DNA of 64,000 nucleotides, from contig JAFCMP010000025.1 in the NCBI GenBank assembly GCA_017506865.1, positions 186,001 to 250,000 on the forward strand, in the 5' to 3' direction. The stretch comes from Tribonema minus (taxonomy: Eukaryota > Sar > Xanthophyceae > Tribonematales > Tribonemataceae). The notes below the pieces were generated by a model. It did not search any database and was not told the origin of the DNA. It saw only the letters and a list, made by a program, of their open reading frames with translations. Below, piece by piece: positions 35,079 to 44,779 of this stretch. Every line of letters begins with the position of its first letter. Position 1 is the stretch's first letter. Made by a program: the position numbers and the translations under genes.

Positions 35079-35278
35079 CGGAACACCAATCTGAAAGGCT
35101 GCCTGCCTTGCCTGCCCTGCCTTAGGGCAGGCAGTACATTCTCAAAGTCCATCCTGAAAATACTTTTGTGGACAACGTGGAATACGTAATGTACACGTTA
35201 CAGTCACAGTCCCGTACAAAATTGTCGGGAACACCAATCTCAAAAGGTCGCCTGCCTTAAGGCAAGGCAGGCAGTCCC
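35079..35278. repeat. duplicated palindromic element
   Basis: Copies at about 35079-35135 and 35226-35278 share GGAACACCAATCT followed by CTGCCTGCC...GGCAGGCAG, which can fold on itself. The arms are CTGCCTGCCTTGCC-like with a CTTAGG or TTAAGG centre. Confidence 0.85.
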
Positions 35279-35705
35279 AGATAAACAAACAAGAATTTGC
35301 GTGCGCAATGAGAGGATATGAGCATGCGCCGTTACACTGAGCCACCGAATGGAACGATCCTTCTTGTCAATCTGGGGGTTTATGTGCACTAGCTCTACTG
35401 TTGCATGACTTTCAGTGATGCTATTTGTAACATTTGTCACAGTATATCCAGCCATGACCTATGCATGTGGCAAGAGGCGCAACGTCAATGACGGCCTACA
35501 CGGCCAACAGATGTGAACAGGATGTGGCTTGCGATTTATCATCCGAATACTGTGCGGCTTGAGGAAGCTTCAATCTGTAGTTTACGAACAGGTAAGGTTT
35601 GTAGTTTACCATGTATATCAACGCATTGCATATCTTTTTCAGCTTGAAGTTGAAGATTTGGTTTGAAACATCAGGTTCATGATTCATAAACTTCAAATTT
35701 ATGGC

Positions 35706-35741
35706 CTGGACCCGTGAGGTTTTGCATAACCTCACGGGTTC
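35706..35741. other. perfect 12 bp hairpin
   Basis: ACCCGTGAGGTT at 35710-35721 pairs perfectly with AACCTCACGGGT at 35728-35739 around a TTGCAT loop. There is no U-run after it and no flanking gene. Function unknown. Confidence 0.9.
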
Positions 35742-36385
35742 AAAGGTACTTGTTACCGTGCCAGATGGACAACTGGCAATGACAACACAAGAGAATGCGC
35801 CACGAAGCATGGCGCATGCTCATGTGTAGTACATTGTGTACAGCATGCATATCCACACACACTGGTCCATCGCATGTGTTGCGTACATGCATGTAGTGTA
35901 GAGGACGCATACATATGCATCAGCAACGACACAGAATACAGTAATGGAAGATGTTTCATGCTCTCTGCCTATACCAGAGGAGGCTGCAAGCATCAAGCGA
36001 ATGAGACGAGCCGCAACAACTGACAGGGCTTGCCCGATGGTATGGCAACATGCATTTCGCCTCAGAAGCAACAGAAGCGCACAAGTGCCCCCGTGTGAAG
36101 TGACAGCGCGGCCATAAAATAAACACCCCGCCGCGCCAATGCCCCCAAACAGACACCAGATACCCCTGCCCCCTGTACTGGCAGCATCGCTCTACAAGCG
36201 CGCGTAGCTAGCTCACACGACACAACAGCAGTCCTTCACAGCAAAAACGGTTTCCTACAAGTACACCTGAGACCCGGTACGCGGCACCGGCGGCCGCGGA
36301 AGAAAGCAGTATCCGGAGGGGGGGGGGAAGAAGGGGGTCCTGTACACTGCACCAAAAAAACAATGCGCGTCATCACCGCCTACGC

Positions 36386-39300
36386 CTACGCCTGCGCCAG
36401 CCCTGGTGCGCTCGCAGCAGCAGCCTCCGACCACTTGCACGCGTAGCGCCGCGGCTGCCCGCGCACGACGCTCTCGCCGTGCCGCAGCACCTCGAACGCG
36501 CCGCCGCCGCCGCTGCCGCCGCCGCCGCTGCGCGCTGCCGCCGCCGCCGCCACGAGCTCGCGCGGCGCGTCCGCGTAGCCCTCCCACGCGAGGTGGAACG
36601 TGCCCCAGTGGATGGCGACGCTGCGGCGCGCGCGCACGTCTGCTGCAATTTGCAGCGCCTCGTCCGGAGCGCAGTGCTGAGGTGGCAGCGGCGGCGGCAG
36701 CAGCGGCGGCGGCGTTCAGATGAGATAGGTTGAGATAGGTGATGAGCACCAGCGGTGGCAGTGCCCAGTTAGAATGCAAGGATCAAGGTGTAATACATTG
36801 CTGAATGTAGACGCGCCTCTTTGTTAGGGGCGAGCTGCGCGCGTGCGCAAATGGCAGCAGCGGCGCCTGCTGCTGCCACGCTCCGCCAGGCCAGCCGTGG
36901 CACAGAGAATGACAAGGCCCGGAGAACTTCTTGCAGGGGTCGGACGATCAGCACACAGCCATGAAGGGCAAGGGGAAGCAAAGGGCGGTTTCGGACCTCG
37001 TTGACCTCGCGACGGACGAGGAGGACTAGACGAATGTTAAGGTGATCTGACCTTCCAGTGAGTCTCCGCAGGTCTGCTGCTTTCGAGTGAACCTTCGCAA
37101 GTCCGCCATTTGCATCACTCCAATGTCACAACAGCTGTGAATACAGACATGCATTTCATTGACAAACCGCACAGCTAGCCTATTTGTGCTTTCATGCCGA
37201 CTGTGCGCCACCATTGCCTCTCACTTGCTTTGCACACTTAATATCCCATACTGAAACGTCCATGAAAGCAGCCACACAAACGCACAAATGTGTCCGCCGG
37301 CACACGCCGCCGCCGCGCTCTCGGCGGCCGTCGACGGCGCGGGCCCAGAGCCAGTGCTGCGCGGCCATGGGTTGAGGTTAGGTTAGGGCTAGGTTAGGGT
37401 TAGGGCTAGGCTAACCTGCGCTGCCATGAACGCGCGCGGCGCGTACGCGCCGATGGGCAGCGCGGCGACGTCGAAGGGGCCGTAGCGCGCGCCAATCGCC
37501 TCGTGCACGGGCGCGCGCGGGATGAGCGCCGTGTCCGCGCCAAAGTAGAAGCGCTCCTCCTGCTGCTGCTGCTGCTGCTGAGCGCTGTTGCTGCTGCCGC
37601 TGCCGCCGTTGGAGATGGCCGCGTAGCTGCACCACAGCGATGTGTTGCGGTCCCACGGCGTGCGCGAGGACCAGTGCTGGCTGGGCAGACAGACCACCTG
37701 AGCGGTGGGCACAGGGGGGTGGGACGAGAAAGGGGGGGGGGGGGGGGGAGCACCACAACCAGCACAACACGTTCACTGTCATGGTGCAGGGGTGTAGGGT
37801 GTGAGAGGGCGCAGGCAGTCGCCGCAGCGCCTCGCTCTTTGCGGCATGATGTTGCAGTCCAGCACTGTTGAAGTTTGGATGGGGTGGTCTGTACTAATAC
37901 AGGCGACTGCCAAAGTGGACAAGGAGTGTTAGAGTATATGAAGTTGATGTGTCTATGGGGTGCTGCGGCGTGTGTATGTACCACTATTCATCAAGCAAAA
38001 GTGCACATGATGATAAGGAATGAGCACACGTGCCAATAGTTTGCGCGTTCTTCAACTCTGGCAAAACAATCAATTATGACGATGCAAGGTTCTCAAATGC
38101 AGCAACTTTTTTGGTCAACGAACAGGGCTGACAGATAAAACCAGTGTGCTTGAGTGTGGAATGTGCATGCACACGCCTACATGGCACCCTTCACATCTCT
38201 GAGGCGCGCGATTGCCCTTGAAAGTTGTAATGAATCAACAAAAAAATCAGCAAAAAAATTTTGCGGTGCACCAATGAGCGCTCTGACTTGAGGAGCTTGT
38301 CTGCAGAGAGGCGCACGTGGGCTTGCCACAGCTATTGGCATGCGAGTGCACATGTGTGGCAGCTACAACACCAGTAACAGTAACAGGCCTGCTATGCACT
38401 ACGATAGGCTTGTGTAACGTCAAAAAGGGACATCACATTAACCCTGTGATAACTCCATGCAATTGCACGAAACCCTTGTGTCTCCACTGCAACAAGACCT
38501 TCTGTACTGCCACACCTAACTTAACCCCATTCATTATACGGCACAAGACATGATACCCCTGTGCCACACGGGGACGCCAACAGTTTCGGCAGTTTCACCT
38601 TGAAGTCATCCGACAAGGGGAGCACGTGGTCCCACCAGCTCATCTCCACGCAGTGGTCAATCCCCGCCCCCCGCATCCACCGCTTCACCCCCTTAGGAAC
38701 GATCCACAGTGGCGCGTTCCCTATCTCCTGCACCGTCTCGTAGCACAGGTGGTCGTAGTGGTTGTGCGAGAGCAGCACGAAGTCGAGCGGCGGCAGCTCC
38801 GACACGCGCATCGCGGGCGGCGTGTAGCGCTTCGGGCCCGCCCACTGCACCGCGCTGCAGCGCTCGGCGAAGATGGGGTCCGTGATGAAGTTGACGCCCC
38901 CCATCTGGACGAGCAGGGTAGCGTGGCCTATCCACGTGACGCGCATCGCGTCGCCGGCCCTGTGTAGAGCCGCAGGGGCAGGAGGACATGAGGCAGAACT
39001 TTTGTCAAGTGGAGATGGAGGGCTCTATGGTAATCCAGCGCTGCGTTGGTGAAGTTGACGCCCCCTATATGGACGAGCAGGGTCGCGTGGCTATCTACGT
39101 AACGGGCACCGCATCGCCGGCACTGCACAGCAGCAAGAAATCGAGGAGGCAGTACAGCGTATTTGAGAGCGGTGTAGGAATATTATTGGGTCGGCGATAA
39201 AGTTGGAGCCCCCCATCTGGATGGGGGCGTGTCGTAGCCAGCCCTGCGTCTGGCAATACATAGCTTAAGCAGCGTTGTTGTACTTCAGATGTGACTTATC

Positions 39301-40476
39301 ATTAAAAAACCAAGTGCCATTTGCAGTTTCAGCGCATGTGCGCAAGGTCTAGCAGTGGCAATGCTCTGGCATACACAGAGGGTCCTGGTTCCCCGAGCCC
39401 ATGACAATAAGCCTGTCCCCTCCTTTTGCTGATTTATTCCATGCTGCTTTCAGGCTGATGAATCGACTTGCCATCACAAAGGGCTTTGGGACAACCGGGT
39501 CGGTGCATATGCATGACCTTGCTGATTCAATGGGAATTGCAGTAGCAGTAGTGCGCTCCTAAGATTCACTTGAATTCAATAGGCACATATTGTACACAAC
39601 TCATCCACGAGTACAGAGCGGGCCACTCGAATGTTCAGCCCCGAAAACAATTCTTCAGACCAAGATCAGCCATCACCGCTGACCTGCAAAGGCGTAGATC
39701 ATACACGAATGCGCGCTGTACCAAAAGTCAGCCCGCTTCAGACAGGTTGCACAACTACGATGTAGAGGTGCGCGAGTGCAGCATGTGCGGTGCAGCAAAA
39801 GCATGTTGATCGCCATGGATCAGATCATGCATCATGCAGCACGAGTATTGCTGATAGCCTTGAATTGGCACAATGACACAAGTACGCACCCATCCAGGGT
39901 CTATAGTGGCCACCATCATGTGCCTCAGCCGTCCCACGAACATTCCACCACGGAGCGGGATGGTTCAACTGCGGCAACTTCGTCGGGTACCAAGCAGCTC
40001 ACCTGTGCGAGTGTATGGCAGCGTGGTCCACTTCAGCAAAGGGAAGATCAGCAGCCACTTGTGCAGGCGTCGGGTAAGGAGGTTGCGGGTGCCTCATGAG
40101 GTCCCACATTTGAGCCGGACTTTTGTCTGTCGAGCCTGGTGCCCAGGGGTTGTCAAACTTGACTTTGCCTCCCGCCAACGCCTTCTCCAGCGGCCGGAAG
40201 GCATCCAGGGTGGGGTCAGGATCGGCGACAACCTCCGGCAACCGCCGCGTCGCGCTCACTGCAGCACGGACGGCCAGAATCGCGTATTCTTCATTGTGTG
40301 CATGACATTCGTGATTGGTGTGTTGGTCATGAACGTCCTGCATCTCGCCACCCTACACGTGCGGCAGAGTGACACCTGAACAGGGTGAACATAATGCATG
40401 CTCCGATGGCCTCACCTGCTGGGTTTCTCGCCGCTCCCAGCGAAAGCATTGACCTCAGAGATCGAATCGCCGACAT
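36386..40476 (-). CDS. NAPE-PLD-type metallo-beta-lactamase phospholipase D, 5 exons, 416 aa
   Basis: Exons on the minus strand: 40476-40416, 40258-40003, 38959-38599, 37697-37416, 36676-36386. GT-AG borders and phases close to 1251 nt. Exon 2 has the family N-terminus (KFDNPWAP). Exon 3 has TWIGHATLLVQMGGVNFITD and the metal-binding HxHxDH motif as LSHNHYDHL. Exon 4 has QHWSSRTPWDRN, a poly-Gln run, FYFGADTAL (the family Asp is kept, with GAD in place of the usual AGD) and GPFDVAALPIGAY. Exon 5 has ARRSVAIHWGTFHLAWEGY, a Gly/Ser insert, then VLRHGES. The family hydrolyses N-acyl-phosphatidylethanolamine to N-acylethanolamines using a di-zinc site; human NAPE-PLD is 393 aa. The short first exon (MSAIRSLRSMLSLGAARN) resembles a mitochondrial presequence. 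It is divergent from the gene at 40699. Confidence 0.9.
36715..36860 (-). repeat. inverted trans-copy of methyltransferase intron 2 / exon 3 echo
   Basis: The reverse complement of this stretch aligns with 30885-31010. Shared words include GCAGCTCGCCCCTAACAAAG, ACATTCAGCAAT, TGCATTCT and GGTGCTCATCACCTATCTCA. It sits in the last intron of the NAPE-PLD-type gene, beside that gene's exon 5 acceptor. Confidence 0.9.
37369..37412. repeat. telomere-like repeat at NAPE-PLD exon 4 donor
   Basis: TTAGGG and variants on the plus strand abut the donor, so the intron itself begins GTTAGCCTAGCCCTAACCC on the transcribed strand. Confidence 0.85.
39045..39240 (-). repeat. two echoes of NAPE-PLD exon 3 acceptor
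   Basis: Copies at 39049-39125 and about 39189-39240 repeat the segment encoding GHATLLVQMGGVNF and its acceptor side; the true acceptor is at 38959/38960. The first keeps HATLLV and GGVNF codons; the second is degraded. Confidence 0.9.
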
Positions 40477-40698
40477 TTTGATGACTTTGAAAGCTGCAAT
40501 CCGCAGCCGGAGGCTCCAAGCGGCTGTATAGACCACGACCCTCAACGCGATGTTAAAGCAAGTATGGCCTCGCTCAGGGCCGCCGAGGGCACCACAATGG
40601 AGGTTCTCTCCTTCACACGCGAATGACCCTCTAAAGCGGGTTTGAGGTTGCGCTTGAAGTTCGCCCCAGAGTGTTGAAATCTTTGTCAAATAGCCACC
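40477..40698. promoter_or_regulatory. divergent promoter, NAPE-PLD / plastid membrane protein
   Basis: The two inferred start codons are 222 bp apart on opposite strands. No core motif was recognised. Confidence 0.5.
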
Positions 40699-41442
40699 AT
40701 GCGCCGACGGCTGTCACGGTCGGCTTCATGCGCTGTCATGACCATGATGGCAACCTCTGCTACCGCACCGCCCGTCCAGGCGTTCATTATTACAAGCGGT
40801 GGCCTTCATCCTCTGCCACTGGCCAGATCACCAGCGTTGCTGAGGAGGCACAAGATGACGTTGGCAATGATATTATCCCCCGTGGCAGAGTCTGCATCTG
40901 CGGTAACCCTGGTGCTTGAAAGCCCCACTGCCTCCTCACATGCCCATGACTTGATAGACAGCGTCATGTCGAGCCCGGTTCCCATCGCAGTAGGGGCGCT
41001 GGTAGTGGTGATGGCATTGGCGTCTGCCATTACCAATGCGCTGGGCAAAGCTGCCGAGGTAACAGCAAAGTCAGTCAAGTCGACCGCTCTCTCTGAAGTC
41101 CCATTTGACGCCTGGCTTCGCCTGCTGGTGTGCCTGCTGATAGATGCAGGCGGCGATTCGTCTTACGCGCTACCAGGGCCGTTAGGCAATCTGTCAGACC
41201 TATTATACGCACCGCTGGAGGCCTTTATACTCTCCAAGGTATTTCCAGGATCCGGCAGGGTCGCGGGACTTGGTTTTCTCGAGGAAATTCTTCCTTTTAC
41301 AGATGCGCTGCCTACCGCCACCATAGCGTGGGTTCTGGAGACCATCTACCCGACCAGCCTGCCGAGCAGGCTTTTGGGCCTGGACAAGCGGAGAGCGCTG
41401 TATGAGGCGGACAAGGGCAAAGCGCGCCAGGACAAGAAGTGA
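40699..41442 (+). CDS. plastid-targeted membrane protein, intronless, 247 aa
   Basis: A single exon begins at an ATG in good context (GCCACCATG). Residues 1-29 form a signal peptide (SRSASCAVMTMMATSATAPP) ending VQA with Phe at +1 (FIITSGG), the ASAF-type plastid signal of stramenopiles, followed by a Ser/Arg-rich transit region. Hydrophobic segments lie at about 95-115 (PIAVGALVVVMALASAI) and 135-150. The C-terminal third (GFLEEILPFTDALPTATIAW) looks conserved and resembles hypothetical plastid proteins of algae and plants, but I cannot name the family. The basic tail RQDKK is soluble. Unlike its neighbours, it has no introns, echoes or Gly runs. Confidence 0.8.
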   Translation: MRRRLSRSASCAVMTMMATSATAPPVQAFIITSGGLHPLPLARSPALLRRHKMTLAMILSPVAESASAVTLVLESPTASSHAHDLIDSVMSSPVPIAVGALVVVMALASAITNALGKAAEVTAKSVKSTALSEVPFDAWLRLLVCLLIDAGGDSSYALPGPLGNLSDLLYAPLEAFILSKVFPGSGRVAGLGFLEEILPFTDALPTATIAWVLETIYPTSLPSRLLGLDKRRALYEADKGKARQDKK

Positions 41443-43357
41443 GCGTATCCTCGGTTGCGATGCTGCGGCCGGGCCAGATGACACAGCATATGCAGAGCAT
41501 GCCGCTGCATGCATGCAGCAACACATGGTGACACGTTACCACTAAAGGCTTGTTCTGTTGTGTCTCTGTTAGAAGAGGTGTCATGTTGAATGCCGACTTC
41601 AGCAGATGTAGGCGCCGATTGGTGCACTGCCGTGATGTGGTCTTGGCAATCTCGGCCTTCTCAATGACAACAACAAAATACATGTGCACAAATGAATGAC
41701 TTCTTGGCGGCCTCTTGTGAACTGGCATTCGTCCTACGCAACTGGTGTCACTTGTGCTGCTGGCACCATTCATGTCAGTGTATGAGCTTTTGCCAATCAG
41801 GGGGGGGCGCCTGTGGCATGCATATCAGACCAGCCTATCACTCATGCGCATGTGCGGAGAGCACGCGCATCCCGCATCACCTCCCGCCTTTGCGGTTACA
41901 TGCACCCCCAACCAGTGATGTGGCCAATAGCACGACGCCCATCAGCGCATGCAATGTCCCCCACACTGCAGGGCGTGGCGCCGTTGATCAGGCATTCGTG
42001 TCGTGACTGCTGCGTAGTTCGAGCACAGGAACAGGCTTGCCCGCGTGATGTGAGATGACAGGAGCGAGCAGCTGCAAGCCACAAGCCACAGCCAGGAACA
42101 GCATGAACAAGCAGAACGCCATCTCTTGCCAAAGACACCTTGCAGATGAATCATGAATCTGAGATGATGCTACACAGGTGACTGATCCAGACAATCCGAG
42201 CACAGGCACTCACCGAGCAAAAACAGCTGGAACAAGCACACCAGTGTCGGCGGCCGTCTCTCACGAAAGTTACCTTGCAGATGATGCTACACCAGCGACT
42301 CAAGTCTTGCAGACAGTCCCAGCATAGACACTTACTGAGCACGCAGCACACAACATATGGCCAGTGATCAGGTTTGACACTGCAAGCATTGTATTGGCTC
42401 AGTCCGCGCAGCAGTCGTCTTTTCCGTTGACGGTATGAACGATATTCTACGCAGCATTATGTGCAGCTACATGGCCATATATTTGGCGCCGCGCCAAATA
42501 CGCCGTGCGGCACAGCGACTTGGCGTCATAGCAAAGAGCGCACCGACACATGCAAGGCCGCAGACATTGCGGGGCCGTGGCGCTTGTGGCCAGGTATGGT
42601 GTTGTGCACATGGGCACCTGAGGTTGGGCACACGCGCCGTGCCACTGATCAGAGCGGTATGATGCCACACCACACCCAGCGTTGCACATTGCCGTGCACG
42701 CGTTGGCAGTGACCGCTCACAACGCACTGGCATGTCTGTGCCAACATTCTGCTGCGCTGATTGCCGGCCCGGGGTGTTTGATGCTATGTAGCACAGGTGG
42801 CGCAAAACAGCAGCAAGCGGCTGCAGTGGCGGTTGCCAGTGTTTCCGCGCACGCCGGTATAGATGAGCCCTTGTGCCACCGCACGAGCGCAACCTCGTGC
42901 AAGCCTGCAATCGGTGGCGCCTTACGCAGGCAGAAGCTGCCCCCTTCGGCCCTGCGACGCACAACCTTAGTGTGCGGTCCTCTTACACGCACTCTGCTCC
43001 ACATTGCGAAAAACATCACCATTGAATCGAGTAAATGCTACACACCAATTTGCCCTCTTTCGGCGAATGCCAAGTTCCCAAGAACCGCTTTGCAAGGCCT
43101 GCATGCATGTCCTGTGATGTCGCTGGATTGAGCGCAGCTTGTGGCTTCACTGAGTTTGACAGCCACCTGGGCCGTAATTCCGAGACCTGGAGGCACGTGT
43201 GTGGAGGCACGTGTGGGCACAAAACAAACCCTGAATCCTTCCAAACTTCAACCTCTCCCACTTCAAACCACCCCTACTTCAAAGTCTCCAAACTTCAAGC
43301 CCGCTCCCTGAAGACAAGGCCCTTGGGAAGAGCGACAGGGCAGCGCCTCCTGATGTC
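41443..43357. other. intergenic, no supported gene
   Basis: No recognisable exon. It contains a diverged tandem duplication at 42085-42345. Just upstream of the sulfotransferase there is a cluster of TTCAA words (43238-43300). Confidence 0.5.
42085..42345. repeat. diverged tandem duplication (~130 bp unit)
   Basis: Both units carry, in order, an AGCA(G/A)GAAC...AACAAGCA-like word, AC(C)TTGCAGATGATGCTACAC, GACTxxxxCAGACAxTCC and GAGCACAGGCACTCAC / AGCATAGACACTTACTGAGCA. The form resembles exon-edge echoes, but no exon could be identified. Confidence 0.7.
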
Positions 43358-44779
43358 ATGTTGTCGCCCGATCGGTCCAAGTCCAAGAACTCTCGAGCGT
43401 GGCGACGGCGGTGTCGCGTGTACACCTACGGGTGTGGCTGGCTGCTGCTGCTGGGCTTAGGGGCACTGCAGCTGCGAGGTCTGATCTGGGCCACCAGCAA
43501 TGGCAGTGCAGCTCCTTCGGTGCCGCTGGGCGGTGGCCAGCAATCTGGCACTGGTGGAAGCGATGGTGCGCTGACTGAGCTGCAGAAACAGCAGCAGCTG
43601 CTGCAGCTGCGGCAGCAACTGAGCAGTCCGGCGGTGAGGGGCGGCAGTCATGACGAATATACCCACTCGTCGACGGACGAGTTCGGCAACGCAGGCAAGG
43701 CAACATCAGCGGAGGGCGCAGCAGACGCAACAGACTCTGGAGAGACAACGGGGACGACAGAGACAGAGGAAGGTGCCGCTGCTGCTGCCGATAAAGCTGT
43801 CGCCACCGACGCCCCCGTCACCACGTCCACAGCGGAGGCAGCAAAAGCGCAGCACCACGACAGCAGCACACCGGCGGCGACAGCCACGCCGCTGCGCGAG
43901 CCGCTCGCTCGATACGACCTCAGCCTCCCGGGTTCTGCTCTGGTCGCGGTGCACGTGAGCAAGACCGGCGGCACCACCCTGGACCACGTCCTGCAGAAGG
44001 GGGTGGGGGGGCGGGGGCTGGGGCCGGGCGTCGCGCAGCTCCAGCCCGACTGCGTCCTCGAGAAGTGGATGTACTTTGCGTGGCGCGAGATGCCCATCAG
44101 CGAGCGCTTCAACTACACGACGTGCCAGATCGTGTCGGGCGAGGTGGACGCGTGGACGCTGCGCGCCTGGGTGGGCGAGCCGGAGACGACGCCGCCGGGG
44201 GACCGCCGCAAGCACCTCGTCACGGTGCTGCGCGACCCCTACGCGCGCCTGCTGTCGCAGTTCGACCACAACACGCACTGGGAGAAGGCCAAGATGGCGG
44301 AGTGCGCGACGCTGTATGACGTGCTCGAGCCGCGCTCGCGCTGCGTCGCGCGCCTCGCCGCCGCGCCCGGCAACATCGTCGACAAGTACCGCAGCTGGCA
44401 GGCCGCGAACGTCGGCGATGCGGCGCACCTAGCCTCCACCTTCTCCTTCTTCGGCCTCACGGAGCACTTCTTCGCGTCGCTGTGCCTGCTGTACTACACG
44501 TTCCGCGACGCGCCGCGCTTCGAGCGCCTGTGCGCGCGCGGCGCCGCGGGCGCGGCCCTCGTCCCGCGCAAGAACCGCAAGGACCCGCGCTTCAACTACA
44601 CGGAGGCGGCGCGCAACGACGTGGCGCTGCGCGAGCGCTGCCGCGATACGAATGCCGCGGACTTTGCGCTGTACGACGCTGCGGCGGCGCTCTTCCGCGC
44701 GCGCGTCGCGGCGATGGAGGCGGAGACGGGGATCAGCGGCTTTCTGCTGGAGGAGCCTAGCGGCGTGGAGGGGGGGTGA
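43358..44779 (+). CDS. Golgi-type sulfotransferase, intronless, 473 aa
   Basis: Type II membrane topology: a basic cytosolic tail (SKNSRAWRRRCR), then one membrane anchor at about 26-43 (YGCGWLLLLGLGALQLRG) and a ~150-residue Ser/Thr/Gln-rich stem. The catalytic domain begins with the 5'-phosphosulfate loop HVSKTGGTT at about residue 199. The 3'-phosphate motif is VLRDPYARLLSQFDHN at about 288-303. Both bind PAPS. FNYTT and FNYTEA are N-glycosylation sites. The layout matches the heparan/chondroitin-type sulfotransferase family; a substrate among algal sulfated polysaccharides is plausible but not shown. The upstream in-frame region offers no better start. It is intronless, unlike most neighbours. 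Confidence 0.85.
   Translation: MLSPDRSKSKNSRAWRRRCRVYTYGCGWLLLLGLGALQLRGLIWATSNGSAAPSVPLGGGQQSGTGGSDGALTELQKQQQLLQLRQQLSSPAVRGGSHDEYTHSSTDEFGNAGKATSAEGAADATDSGETTGTTETEEGAAAAADKAVATDAPVTTSTAEAAKAQHHDSSTPAATATPLREPLARYDLSLPGSALVAVHVSKTGGTTLDHVLQKGVGGRGLGPGVAQLQPDCVLEKWMYFAWREMPISERFNYTTCQIVSGEVDAWTLRAWVGEPETTPPGDRRKHLVTVLRDPYARLLSQFDHNTHWEKAKMAECATLYDVLEPRSRCVARLAAAPGNIVDKYRSWQAANVGDAAHLASTFSFFGLTEHFFASLCLLYYTFRDAPRFERLCARGAAGAALVPRKNRKDPRFNYTEAARNDVALRERCRDTNAADFALYDAAAALFRARVAAMEAETGISGFLLEEPSGVEGG

Larger units (their letters stand above)
34179..36385. other. intergenic, no supported gene
   Basis: No convincing coding exon on either strand. It contains a duplicated palindromic element (35079-35278) and a perfect hairpin (35710-35739). 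The 3' end of the NAPE-PLD-type gene lies at its right edge. Confidence 0.5.

Noticed and set aside
36961-37029. Small plus-strand ORF MKGKGKQRAVSDLVDLATDE... inside a NAPE-PLD intron
   Set aside because: 22 codons with a plausible acidic tail, but no upstream exon or family could be shown; possibly a relic of an inserted element.
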